From: Halalkalibacter nanhaiisediminis
GTDB taxonomy: Bacteria > Bacillota > Bacilli > Bacillales > Bacillaceae_D
NCBI RefSeq assembly: GCF_007830185.1
Contig: NZ_VLKZ01000009.1
Location: 62,001 to 126,000, forward strand
Direction of reading: 5' to 3'
DNA length: 64,000 bases
Below are positions 1 to 8,533 of this stretch, piece after piece; position 1 is the stretch's first letter, and every line of letters begins with the position of its first letter. Made by a program: the position numbers and the translations under genes. A model generated the notes under the pieces. The model was not told the DNA's origin. It ran no database searches and worked only from the letters and a program-made list of their open reading frames with translations.

Positions 1-555
1 CACGTCATAATGAGAATAATCGACAAATTGATAAACAAAGTCATCTTCTCTAATTCTAAGCTTATCACCTTGCTTTGATACCTCTTTCCACTTTTCACAA
101 TATTGATCATAGCTATCTTTTGAAAGAGGGACAGGTAAAAAAGATTGATCGACATTTTCAGGGATAAGCTCTCCAACAAGCAACGGTCCCCTAATTCGAT
201 TAAGCATCAATGCTTGTGACCACTGACCCAATGAATCAAGCAAACGTAAAAACGCCAGCTCATCAGCTGCTGTTTCACCAATCCAAAAGACAATTCTGTC
301 ATGGCCTTGGATCGCTTGATGTAATGTTGCTTCTGTTTGTTTAAAAGAGCTTCCCACACTTTTGATTTCAGTATCATTTGTTCTAATTTGATAGACTTCA
401 GCCCATTTTCTTAAACGTTCCTCATCATTGATGAGATCACCTAACTGTAATTGTGGCTCGTACGTTACAATCTCTCCAACGAATGGCGTAAGCTTTTCCT
501 TAAATGCTTGCTTCAACATTTGTTCTGCTGTATGTGAAAATACAATATGTAGCAT
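1..555 (-). CDS. DUF1835 domain-containing protein (3' end cut by window edge)
   Basis: Open frame running off the left edge; 185 codons are visible from an ATG at 555 with GGAGATGA upstream. The start MLHIVFSHTAEQMLKQAF and the later IVFWIGETAADELAFLRLL stretch fit the DUF1835 family, whose members begin with a short beta strand 'LHIVF' and carry a hydrophobic W-containing helix before an LLxxL segment. The biochemical function of DUF1835 is unknown. The C-terminal part, often a DUF3658 domain, lies outside the window. It is followed on the same strand side by an intergenic gap of about 170 bases and then the terminator of the glutamate dehydrogenase gene. Confidence 0.7.
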   Translation of the reverse strand, partial: MLHIVFSHTAEQMLKQAFKEKLTPFVGEIVTYEPQLQLGDLINDEERLRKWAEVYQIRTNDTEIKSVGSSFKQTEATLHQAIQGHDRIVFWIGETAADELAFLRLLDSLGQWSQALMLNRIRGPLLVGELIPENVDQSFLPVPLSKDSYDQYCEKWKEVSKQGDKLRIREDDFVYQFVDYSHYDV

Positions 556-680
556 AATCACTCATCTCCTTTAGCAAGAAAATCCTTGGTTATGCATAGA
601 ACATCTCAGTCACGCCTTACCTTCTTTCTATTGTTCATACTATTCAAATTATATCATTTTAGAAGACGTTATTCGTTTTC

Positions 681-718
681 AAAAGAAAGAGGAAGGCTAT
701 TTTATCACACCCTCCTCT
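681..718 (-). terminator. Rho-independent terminator of the glutamate dehydrogenase gene
   Basis: On the minus strand AGAGGAGGG pairs with CCTTCCTCT (nine pairs, one G-T wobble) around a loop of about 13 bases and is followed by TTTCTTTTG. It lies just after the stop codon at 724. Confidence 0.75.
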
Positions 719-723
719 CCTCC

Positions 724-2121
724 TTAATACAATTTTCCGTGACGATATAGCAAGCTTGTTAATCGTTCAAGTGACAGAGTAAAGCATGTGAACCTCATCG
801 TCTTTTCCACCGATGAAAAATAGACATCATAAACATGCTTTAATGTTTCAATCATTTGTGCAGACATATCCGCAAAAATATCATCTTCTGAATATAGCTC
901 TGTCACACGGCTTTGCTTCCACTCTAGATAAGAAACAATAACCCCACCCGCATTAGCAAGAATATCTGGGATGACAATTGCTCCTTGCTCTTCAAAATAC
1001 GTATCTGCCTCTTGTGAAATTGGGGCATTGGCTCCTTCTACTAAAATACGAGCTTGAATTTCTTTCATATTGTCACGGTGAATGACATCTTCAATCGCAG
1101 CAAGAATTAAGACATCGGTCTTTACAGTTAAGACATCTGTAGCTGGCATCACTTCTGCCTGAACCCCTGCTGCTTCAAGCTCATCATGATTTGCAGGCAA
1201 ATCACGACCATTCGCTGTATACTTCACAAGCTTTTCAACATCAAGCCCCTTCTCATTGTAGAGAGTCGTAAATCGGTCAGAAACAGCAACAACCTTATGT
1301 TTAATGTTTTTATAACGATTTGCTTCAAGGGCTGCTATCGCCCCAACATTTCCGAACCCTTGAACCGCTACTGAAATATCTTTTCCTTGCTTGATTCTTT
1401 TCTTAAATGTATTTAATGTTTCCCACTGTTTTTTGCGACTAATTTTCTTTTCACCTGTCTGCTGATTCAACCACTCGTTTAAGAGCCAAGAATAACTTAA
1501 AAAGGTCCCTTTTCCCGTTGCTTCCCGACGCCCTCTCGCACCACCATTTTCCACACTTTTACCTGTAAACGAGTCGAGATACGCTTCTCCTGGATGAATC
1601 GTCTTATACTCGCCTACCATCCAATCAATCACCTTTTCGTTCGTTCCTAGATCAGGTGCTGGAATATCATGATTCGGTCCAATATCACGAGCAAAACGCT
1701 GCACATATTTTTTACTAATCAAATTAAGCTCACGATCTGAAAACTTACGCGGATCAACATGGACACCGCCTTTTGCTCCACCAAAAGGTAAACGGTGCAA
1801 GGCATTTTTCAAGGTCATTAAAATCGCTAAATTTTCAACTTCTTCTTCACTCACAAATTCACTAAAGCGAATACCACCTTTATAAAATCCACTAATATTA
1901 TTATGCTGAACTCGGTAAGCTGGAATTCTCGCAATCCCGTTTTTCTCAGTCGATACGCGTATGTAGCTTTTAATAATTTTATCGGTCGTCTTTAAAATCT
2001 CCTTAGCTGACAAGCAAACTCTTCTTCTTTTCTCTTTATCTTCAATTCCAAGAAAGTCCGTCTTCTCCGCCAATTGCTCCATTACATTTTCAATCAACGC
2101 TCTCGTTTCTTTCTTTTCCAT
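724..2121 (-). CDS. gudB: Glu/Leu/Phe/Val dehydrogenase family protein, probable glutamate dehydrogenase with an insertion
   Basis: Oxidative deamination of glutamate to 2-oxoglutarate with NAD(P), cytosolic, is the likely role. Visible landmarks are YKGGIRF (gamma-carboxylate-binding Lys), MTLKNAL, LPFGGAKGGV (catalytic Lys), the PAPDLGT segment with the catalytic Asp, the Rossmann motif VAVQGFGNVG near residue 257, and PDILANAGGV. All key residues expected of a glutamate-specific member are present. At 465 aa it is longer than the usual 410-430; the extra length is a basic stretch of about 25 residues between the TGKGT helix and the Rossmann fold (roughly residues 215-250). The C-terminus is also divergent. 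ATG at 2121 has GAGGTCG upstream. It may be a second GudB/RocG-type enzyme; substrate preference is inferred from the motifs only. Confidence 0.85.
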   Translation of the reverse strand: MEKKETRALIENVMEQLAEKTDFLGIEDKEKRRRVCLSAKEILKTTDKIIKSYIRVSTEKNGIARIPAYRVQHNNISGFYKGGIRFSEFVSEEEVENLAILMTLKNALHRLPFGGAKGGVHVDPRKFSDRELNLISKKYVQRFARDIGPNHDIPAPDLGTNEKVIDWMVGEYKTIHPGEAYLDSFTGKSVENGGARGRREATGKGTFLSYSWLLNEWLNQQTGEKKISRKKQWETLNTFKKRIKQGKDISVAVQGFGNVGAIAALEANRYKNIKHKVVAVSDRFTTLYNEKGLDVEKLVKYTANGRDLPANHDELEAAGVQAEVMPATDVLTVKTDVLILAAIEDVIHRDNMKEIQARILVEGANAPISQEADTYFEEQGAIVIPDILANAGGVIVSYLEWKQSRVTELYSEDDIFADMSAQMIETLKHVYDVYFSSVEKTMRFTCFTLSLERLTSLLYRHGKLY

Positions 2122-2230
2122 ATTTGCGACCTCCTCTACCTTTTCTACTTACCCTCTAACCCGTTTACCCCTAAACAAAACATGAATAACACAAGCTAAT
2201 AGAAAACCTAATAAAAGGGCTCTCGACAAA

Positions 2231-2306
2231 GAAAAAGGTGACTAAATCAAATTCCTCACTCAAATGATCTCCATCATCACGAGTTTTCAGAATCGATTAG
2301 TCACCT
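2231..2306 (-). terminator. Terminator downstream of thiT
   Basis: Minus strand: AGGTGACTAA pairs perfectly with TTAGTCACCT across a long loop of about 50 bases, followed by TTTTTCTTTG. It lies just past the thiT stop codon. Confidence 0.75.
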
Positions 2307-2312
2307 ACATAT

Positions 2313-2882
2313 TTATGACGCCTTTCCTCCAACATGACGATTAGCAAGGAAAAACTGAGGATAGGACTTCGCTAATAACACCAGAATCACAAGCGTCAAT
2401 AGCATTTCTGGCAATAAGTAAGAAATATTATAGAAGAACGAATATAAATGTGGACTCATTCCATCTGGAGCAAATTCACCAAACCAAATAACACCAGAAA
2501 AATAATGACTGAAAAAACGCAATGTCGTCGCAAATAAAAGTCCAAACACAATAGCCGACACTTTCGGAGCATGAGATACGCTTCTCGCCACAAAAATACT
2601 AGCAAAACCGAGCACCAAATACGGCAATGGATAATCAAAAATAAGCTGGATAGGATGAACAACATAACCACCTGTGATCAACGTTAACACTCCAACAAGG
2701 AATCCCGTTAGCACTCCGACCTTCCATCCTCGTCTAAAAGCAATAACAAAGATCGGCACCATGATTAATGAAATCGAGCCGCCCATTGCCCAAAACGCTC
2801 CAAATTTTACATAGCTTAAAATAAGCGATAATCCTGCCATCACAGCAATTTCAATCATTGTCTGCAATCGATCGCGATTCAT
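2313..2882 (-). CDS. thiT: Energy-coupling factor thiamine transporter S component ThiT
   Basis: Integral membrane substrate-binding subunit for thiamine of a group II ECF importer; it works with the shared EcfA-A'-T module, which is not in this window. The 189-aa length and about six hydrophobic segments fit the family. Diagnostic conserved stretches are GGSISLIMVPIFVIAFRRGW near residue 34, TGFLVG and VHPIQLIFDYPLPYLVLGF near residue 75, which line the thiamine pocket in characterised ThiT. A TPP riboswitch lies directly upstream, which independently supports the assignment. The start at 2882 sits a few bases after a hairpin that contains its ribosome binding sequence. Monocistronic by context. 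Confidence 0.95.
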   Translation of the reverse strand: MNRDRLQTMIEIAVMAGLSLILSYVKFGAFWAMGGSISLIMVPIFVIAFRRGWKVGVLTGFLVGVLTLITGGYVVHPIQLIFDYPLPYLVLGFASIFVARSVSHAPKVSAIVFGLLFATTLRFFSHYFSGVIWFGEFAPDGMSPHLYSFFYNISYLLPEMLLTLVILVLLAKSYPQFFLANRHVGGKAS

Positions 2883-2885
2883 AAG

Positions 2886-2919
2886 AAAAAGACCCCCTTA
2901 TTATCCACAAAAGGAGGTC
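2886..2919 (-). terminator. Expression platform hairpin of the TPP riboswitch
   Basis: On the minus strand GACCTCC pairs with GGGGGTC and is followed by five T residues immediately before the thiT ATG. The descending GGGGG arm is also the only plausible ribosome binding sequence for thiT, so this one hairpin could act as a terminator, a Shine-Dalgarno sequester, or both. Confidence 0.7.
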
Positions 2920-2961
2920 GTGTCATCAAAGAGTCACTCACGGAAAAATAGTACTCGTCTA

Positions 2962-3047
2962 ACACCACTTCCCTACGCTAGCATAAACTAGATCAGGTTA
3001 TAAGAGTTGAGGCTTTCCTCTCTCAGTCACAAGACACCCCTAGTGGA
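2962..3047 (-). promoter_or_regulatory. TPP riboswitch (THI element)
   Basis: Read on the minus strand this holds the THI-box signatures GGGGTG, CTGAGA, ACCTGATCTAG, and GCTAGCGTAGGGAAG, in the right order. CCACT at the 5' side pairs with AGTGG at the 3' side to close P1. The expression-platform hairpin and thiT follow. Binding of thiamine pyrophosphate is expected to switch off thiT. Confidence 0.95.
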
Positions 3048-3177
3048 TAGTATTGAATTATGTTGCAAGTATAGCATAGCTTGCATTTTATTTGGAAAAA
3101 ATAATCTACAATCAACTATATCATTGTTTCAAAAAACTAAATGAGGATATTTGACAGAAGGAACGCGTTTTAGTTCG

Positions 3178-4578
3178 TCAACTACCCCAAACAGGAAGCC
3201 TCACCTGAAAAGTCGTCCCCACTCCTTCTTCACTCGCAACTGTAATCTCACCAGTGTGGAGAGCCACAATCTTTTGACAAATTGTAAGGCCAAGCCCAGA
3301 GCCACCAGTGTCTCGTGACCGTGATTTTTCAACACGATAGAGACGCTCCCATATATGAGGGAGGTCCTTTTTAGGGATGCCTGGTCCTGTATCAGCTACC
3401 TCGATCACACATTGATCTTTATCCTGATAGGTTGAAACTTTAATCGTTCCACTTGCTGGCGTATATTTTTTAGCATTTTCAAGTAAGTTGATGATGACTT
3501 GTTGGAGTCGTTGCTCATCCCCAGATACATATAACGGTGTAGGCGAAAGTTCGTATGTTAGCTCAATTCCTTTTTCTTCAATAGAAGGACCCATAAATTC
3601 TAATGAATTGACCATCACTGTTTCTATTGACGTACGAGTTCGCTGAAGAGTAAATTCTTCATTTTCTAACTGTGATAAGTCCGATAAATCTTGAACTAAT
3701 CGCTGGAGTTGTCCACTTTGATTGTACAACAAATGAAGATATTTCTTTTTATCCTCCTCTGTTGTTACCATTCCATTTAGCACTGCTTCCACATAGCCTT
3801 TGAAATAGGTTAATGGCGTTCGTAGTTCATGTGAAATATCCATAAAAAATTTAGTGCGTTGCTGCTGGTAGTTCTGAATGTCTTTTGACATCTGATTCAC
3901 AGCATAAGATAGTTCTGCAATCTCATCTGAACCTTTAGCTCTTAACCTCCAGTCATATTTCCCTTCCGAAATAAGTTTAGTTACACGGATGATTTTTAAC
4001 AAAGGCTGTACTACTTTGTTTGAAGCGATAAAAATGAGGAGCGCGCTAATAATGAAAGTGATCACCCCAACTACAGCAAACGTACGATTTAGAAATGTCA
4101 CAGCCTCCCGAACAGGATGTGTCGAACTAAACATGATCACTTTACCACCAGCTTGATGATCATGTTGAATAAATGATTGAGCGACAAAGTAATCTTCATT
4201 TTTCCAATCAGAAGCAATAATTGGTCCATGATCTTCATCTCCATGATGAATGACTTCCTCAAGATAATCTTGTGAAAGGCTTGTAATTCCTTCTGATGAA
4301 GCGATTATGTTATCACTGTGATCGACAACCATAATCATTTTTGATGATGTACTCTCGATCAATCCAGCATAATTCAAAATAGCTTCATCAAAATCCTCAC
4401 TAAGCACCTCAGCATAAGCGTCACTACGTTGCGTCAACTCACGTACAACATCTTGAGTATAAAAGTTAACGAAAAACAAATATAAGATGCTCTCAATGCT
4501 AATAACAAGAAGAAAAAAGATCACAAACAAAAGCGTTCCTAGTTTAACAGAAATGCTATTAAAAATAGATATTCTCAT
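3178..4578 (-). CDS. Sensor histidine kinase (transmembrane, HAMP)
   Basis: Membrane sensor kinase of 466 aa. Order of parts: an N-terminal membrane segment (about residues 12-35), an extracytoplasmic region of about 125 residues, a second membrane segment (about 165-188), a HAMP linker, a HisKA box with MDISHELRTPLTYFKG (phospho-acceptor His near residue 250), and a HATPase_c domain with the N box NLLENAKKYTP and the G boxes DTGPGIP and GSGLGL. It overlaps the upstream response regulator by four bases, so the two are translationally coupled and form one system. Signal unknown. The architecture resembles ResE/PhoR/YycG-type kinases, but I cannot assign it to one of those. Confidence 0.92.
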   Translation of the reverse strand: MRISIFNSISVKLGTLLFVIFFLLVISIESILYLFFVNFYTQDVVRELTQRSDAYAEVLSEDFDEAILNYAGLIESTSSKMIMVVDHSDNIIASSEGITSLSQDYLEEVIHHGDEDHGPIIASDWKNEDYFVAQSFIQHDHQAGGKVIMFSSTHPVREAVTFLNRTFAVVGVITFIISALLIFIASNKVVQPLLKIIRVTKLISEGKYDWRLRAKGSDEIAELSYAVNQMSKDIQNYQQQRTKFFMDISHELRTPLTYFKGYVEAVLNGMVTTEEDKKKYLHLLYNQSGQLQRLVQDLSDLSQLENEEFTLQRTRTSIETVMVNSLEFMGPSIEEKGIELTYELSPTPLYVSGDEQRLQQVIINLLENAKKYTPASGTIKVSTYQDKDQCVIEVADTGPGIPKKDLPHIWERLYRVEKSRSRDTGGSGLGLTICQKIVALHTGEITVASEEGVGTTFQVRLPVWGS

Positions 4579-5276
4579 CCTAATTTATACCCAACGCCCC
4601 ATACTGTTTTGATCACACTTTGACCAGCAATTCCTGCGTCAGTCAGCTTATCTCGTAAATGCTTCACATGCGTGTCAACACTACGATAATCGCCAATATA
4701 GTCATATCCCCATACTAATTCTAGGATGTCGTCTCGGCTAAAAACACGATTTCGATTCAATAAAAACAATTCAAGAATCGCATATTCTTTTGGCGTAAGA
4801 GATAACTCATTTTCTATATGAAATACTTGATGCGCCGCTCTGTTCATCACAAGATCGTGATAGTGTAACATGTCTTTTACTTCCGTTAATTCTTGATTAC
4901 TCAACCCATTTCTTCGTAAAATCGCTTCAATACGAGCAAGCAATTCTTCTTGATCGAATGGTTTTGTTATATAATCATCAGCCCCTATTTTCAGCCCAGC
5001 TACTTTATCAATCACTTGATTACGAGCTGTTAGCATAATCACAGGCACCTGAGAGATTTTGCGAATCTCAGCACATACTTCAAAACCATCCATCACAGGC
5101 ATCATAATATCTAGTAAAACAATCGAATATGATGCTTCTTTTATTTTCTTCATCGCTTCTAATCCGTTCTTTGCTTGTTCAACACGATAACCTGCTGATG
5201 TTAAATACATATGTAATAGTTCCCTCATCGGCGCTTCATCATCAACGATTAGAATTCTTATGTCTCCCATTTTCAC
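4575..5276 (-). CDS. OmpR/PhoB-family response regulator
   Basis: Partner of the kinase encoded immediately downstream (ATGA overlap). The receiver domain starts RILIVDDEAP; the phospho-acceptor Asp is in VLLDIMMPVMDG near residue 56, the conserved Thr in MLTAR and the Lys in DYITKPF. A winged-helix DNA-binding domain follows, with LSLTPKEYAILELF and RSVDTHVKHLRDKL, ending VIKTVWGVGYKLG. 233 aa is normal for the family. The GTG start at 5276 has AAAGGA seven bases upstream; an in-frame ATG two codons on is spaced less well. Divergent from the peptidase gene at 5454, so the 177-base gap should carry both promoters. Confidence 0.93.
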   Translation of the reverse strand: MKMGDIRILIVDDEAPMRELLHMYLTSAGYRVEQAKNGLEAMKKIKEASYSIVLLDIMMPVMDGFEVCAEIRKISQVPVIMLTARNQVIDKVAGLKIGADDYITKPFDQEELLARIEAILRRNGLSNQELTEVKDMLHYHDLVMNRAAHQVFHIENELSLTPKEYAILELFLLNRNRVFSRDDILELVWGYDYIGDYRSVDTHVKHLRDKLTDAGIAGQSVIKTVWGVGYKLG

Positions 5277-5453
5277 ATCACATTCCTTTTATGATTTAGG
5301 GTTATTATAACTTTTGAATACCCTATATAGTTACATATTTCGTTATAAAACCTTATCCCTAAAAATAATACAGCAAATCATTTCATCTTCATATTTTCTT
5401 AAAAAAATTCCTGTATGCTGTAACAAAACGATTCGAAGGAAGTAGAAGTCTCG

Positions 5454-6335
5454 ATGGATTATATTCTTGTCTATATCAGCGCTTTTTTTATTATCTTGCT
5501 TAGCACGCTATTGCTTTTTAAAAAGGTTCATTCTCGTTTCAGAAAATCTGTGATGGTTTATACGCTTCTTTTCTTTATTGTCTTTTGTATGAGCTTATTT
5601 CTATCGCCAGAAATTCGACATTCTTTCCAAGGCCTCGTGGCAAGAGCAGAAGCTAGTTTACCACGACAACCATTATTAGCAGACGACCATATGAGTAAAA
5701 GCACTCAGCTCGTAAACAAGAATGGTTTCAAAAAAGAAGAAGTTATGCTAGATGCTCTGCTCATCTCACAGCTACCAGAGCTGCCAAGAGGATGTGAGGT
5801 GACAAGCCTAGCCATGCTCTTACAATATGCAGATGTGAATGTCGGCAAAGTGGAGTTAGCTGAGCGAATTAAACGAGATCCGACTCCGTATAAGGTCAAA
5901 AACGGTCAAGTCTTTTTTGGTCATCCCAATACTGGCTTCGTAGGAGATATGTACAATATTGATCACCCTGGATACGGGGTCTATTACAAACCTATTATGG
6001 AGCTAGCTGAAGAGTATTTACCTAACAGAATTGTTAACCTAACTGGGAAAGAATTTAGTGAATTAGAAACCTCTGTATCTAACGGCAACCCTATTTGGAT
6101 CATTACCAATACATGGTATAGCCATTTACCTCCAGAGCAGTTTCAGACATGGAATACACCAGTCGGAGAAATCGAAATTACGTACCGTGAACATTCCGTC
6201 CTCATTACTGGCTACGACAGGCACTATGTGTACTTCAACGATCCTTTAACAGGTGAAAAAGATAAAAGAGCACCCAAACAAAATTTTATCGATGCTTGGG
6301 TGCAGATGGGGAGTCAAGCAATTACTTTTAAATAG
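5454..6335 (+). CDS. C39-family (YvpB-like) membrane-anchored cysteine peptidase
   Basis: 293 aa. Residues 1-20 and about 31-52 are hydrophobic and suggest a membrane anchor with the catalytic part outside. The papain-like C39_2 domain follows: PRGCEVTSLAMLLQYA carries the nucleophile Cys, the His is in EHSVLITGYD, and the Asn/Asp pair is in YFNDPLTG. These are the catalytic residues expected of an active member. Family members act on the cell envelope or process peptides, but no substrate can be read here. Transcribed away from the two-component system, which could regulate it. The 3' end overlaps asnB by eight bases in convergent orientation, and the shared terminator lies across both stop codons. 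Confidence 0.8.
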   Translation: MDYILVYISAFFIILLSTLLLFKKVHSRFRKSVMVYTLLFFIVFCMSLFLSPEIRHSFQGLVARAEASLPRQPLLADDHMSKSTQLVNKNGFKKEEVMLDALLISQLPELPRGCEVTSLAMLLQYADVNVGKVELAERIKRDPTPYKVKNGQVFFGHPNTGFVGDMYNIDHPGYGVYYKPIMELAEEYLPNRIVNLTGKEFSELETSVSNGNPIWIITNTWYSHLPPEQFQTWNTPVGEIEITYREHSVLITGYDRHYVYFNDPLTGEKDKRAPKQNFIDAWVQMGSQAITFK

Positions 6336-6349
6336 TAAGTAATTGCTTG
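6315..6349. terminator. Bidirectional terminator overlapping two stop codons
   Basis: CAAGCAATTACTT pairs perfectly over 13 bases with AAGTAATTGCTTG around a nine-base loop. The plus strand then reads TCTTTATTTT. The stem includes the last codons of the C39 peptidase gene and of asnB, so both convergent genes end inside their common terminator. Confidence 0.75.
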
Positions 6350-8229
6350 TCTTTATTTTGTACACTTGGACGATGAAACTGATAAATATGCTCGACATAG
6401 ATTTGATGCCAAAGCATGAAGATCAGAATTGTCCAGAGCTTTCGGCTATTATCCTTTTTGTTTGTTACATGCTCCTCTAGTAAATTCAACACGACCTGTT
6501 TATCAAACAGATCATCAACCTGACTGCCATTAATCAATTCTACTGCCCATTCATAGAGCTCGTCTTTCAACCAATGACGAATCGGGACAGGAAATCCTAA
6601 TTTTTTTCGATTCAATACATGCTCAGGGACAATCCCTTCAGCTGCTTTTCTGAGAATATATTTTGTTGTGTTATTAGCGATTTTTTGACTTGAGTCGATC
6701 TTCGCTGCCACTTTGAACACTTCCTTGTCCAAAAATGGGACTCGTAATTCAAGCGAATGAGCCATCGTCATTTTATCTGCCTTTAATAAAATATCTCCTC
6801 TTAACCATGTGTGGATATCGAGATGCTGCATTTTCGTAACGGCATCATAGTTTCTAGATTGGTGATAAATAGGAGCCGTTATAGTCGTATAATCAACATT
6901 AGGCTGATACTTGTGTAGCAACCCTCTCTTTTCGTTTTCTTCAAACATTTTCGCATTGCCAATATATCTTGCTTCTAAAGAGGTCACCCCACGTTCGATA
7001 AAGCTTTTCCCTTTCATGCCATCTGGAAGCATACCACTAACAACTTTTAATACCTGTTTCATAGGATTTGGTATAGCATTAAATATTTGTAGTGAATGTG
7101 GTTCACGGTAAATATTATAGCCACCAAATAACTCGTCTGCTCCCTCACCAGATAAAACAACCTTTACATGCTTTCTCGCTTCACGCGCCACAAAGTAGAG
7201 AGCGACAGCAGCTGGGTCTGCAAGGGGATCATCCATATGCCAAATAATCTTAGGCAGTTCCGCCACGAATTCTTCTGGAGATATGATGTGACTAATGTTT
7301 TCTAACTGAAGAGCATGAGCTGTTTCCTCGGCCACATTAATTTCACTAAACCCATCTCTTTCAAAGCCGACAGAGAATGTTTTTAACTTAGGATTAATCT
7401 CCTTTGCTAACGAAACGATGATAGAAGAATCAATTCCTCCTGATAAAAACGATCCTACAGGGACATCACTGCGCATATGCACATTGACTGAATCGATTAA
7501 TACATCACGTATATCTTTGACTATTTCAGATTCTAAGGTTTTGATCGGCTGGAAATTTGCTTCAAAGTAACGCTTAATTGTTAAACTTCCTCCTGGTTTT
7601 TGCGTAAAATAATGACCTGGTGGTAGTTTTTTTATATGCTTTGTCATCGTTTCAGGTTCAGGTACATATTGAAAGCTAAGGTAATGCTGTAATGATTCCA
7701 TATTAAGAACATAGTCCTCAGCAAGTAGAATGCTCTTTTTCTCAGAAGCAAAATACGTTACATCCTCTTTTTCATAGTAGAAAAATGGCTTAATCCCGAA
7801 ATGATCTCTCGCCCCAAATAATTTTTGCTCAAGTTTGTCCCAAATGACAAAAGCAAACATCCCTCTTAACTTTTGCACTGCTTTTTCTTTGTAGTGACTA
7901 TAAAGGGCAATAATCACTTCTGTATCAGAATGAGTTGAGAAGCTATATCCTTTTTCTATTAACTCTCTGCGAAGCTCAATATGATTATAGATTTCGCCAT
8001 TAAAAATAATCCAATAACGTTTATTTTCATAGGATAGCGGCTGATGTCCACTTTCAAGATCGAGAATACTTAATCTTCTAAATCCAAACTGAATATATTC
8101 ATCGTAATAAAAACCTTCATCATCAGGTCCTCTATGGGTAATGATATCGTTCATTTCTTTAAATTGATGTTCCCTGTCTGCATCCAACTGATGCGGCTTA
8201 GCGTGAATACAACCAATAAATCCACACAT
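6328..8229 (-). CDS. asnB: Asparagine synthase (glutamine-hydrolysing), class B
   Basis: Cytosolic ATP-dependent amidation of aspartate with glutamine as nitrogen donor. The protein starts MCGFIG, so Cys2 becomes the N-terminal nucleophile of the glutaminase domain (about residues 1-210, with FNGEIYNH and ARDHFGIKPF). The synthetase domain follows, with the pyrophosphate loop SFLSGGIDSS near residue 265 and SGEGADELFGGY. 633 aa matches B. subtilis AsnB, which has been shown to amidate meso-diaminopimelate in peptidoglycan; this gene could do the same, which would fit the neighbouring envelope peptidase. That is inference. No T-box or other leader is evident in the upstream gap. Confidence 0.93.
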   Translation of the reverse strand: MCGFIGCIHAKPHQLDADREHQFKEMNDIITHRGPDDEGFYYDEYIQFGFRRLSILDLESGHQPLSYENKRYWIIFNGEIYNHIELRRELIEKGYSFSTHSDTEVIIALYSHYKEKAVQKLRGMFAFVIWDKLEQKLFGARDHFGIKPFFYYEKEDVTYFASEKKSILLAEDYVLNMESLQHYLSFQYVPEPETMTKHIKKLPPGHYFTQKPGGSLTIKRYFEANFQPIKTLESEIVKDIRDVLIDSVNVHMRSDVPVGSFLSGGIDSSIIVSLAKEINPKLKTFSVGFERDGFSEINVAEETAHALQLENISHIISPEEFVAELPKIIWHMDDPLADPAAVALYFVAREARKHVKVVLSGEGADELFGGYNIYREPHSLQIFNAIPNPMKQVLKVVSGMLPDGMKGKSFIERGVTSLEARYIGNAKMFEENEKRGLLHKYQPNVDYTTITAPIYHQSRNYDAVTKMQHLDIHTWLRGDILLKADKMTMAHSLELRVPFLDKEVFKVAAKIDSSQKIANNTTKYILRKAAEGIVPEHVLNRKKLGFPVPIRHWLKDELYEWAVELINGSQVDDLFDKQVVLNLLEEHVTNKKDNSRKLWTILIFMLWHQIYVEHIYQFHRPSVQNKDKQLLTI

Positions 8230-8459
8230 TTATGTGCCACCTACCTAGTAATAATTAATTTTAACTTAAGATTTCTTGGTACTTGTTCGACTATTGTTAA
8301 AATGACTTACTTTAACAACGAGATAATCAAACAATAGCAATTAAATTTGTAGATTTTATTAAGGTTACAAAAATTTTAAAAGAACATAGAGATGAGATTA
8401 ACAGAAAATACTTGTTATTTATAGGACGCTAGTTATCATAGCGAGGTTTCCTTAAACAC
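8230..8459. other. Intergenic gap upstream of asnB
   Basis: AT-rich stretch between asnB and the fructose operon terminator. It must hold the asnB promoter, but I see no convincing box, riboswitch or short gene. Confidence 0.4.
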
Positions 8460-8519
8460 AAAAAAGACCAACTCATCAGCCTCCTCCCCTACATTAGGTT
8501 CAGAGACCTTGAGTCAGTC
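8460..8519 (-). terminator. Terminator of the fructose operon
   Basis: Minus strand: GACTGACTCA pairs with TGAGTTGGTC over ten positions (two wobble pairs) across a loop of about 34 bases, followed by six T residues. It lies 15 bases after the fruA stop. Confidence 0.6.
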
Positions 8520-8533
8520 TCTATGAAAATACT

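Noticed and set aside
8230-8459. Searched for a T-box or other leader before asnB
   Set aside because: No T-box sequence (TGGNACCGCG-type) or terminator/antiterminator pair found.
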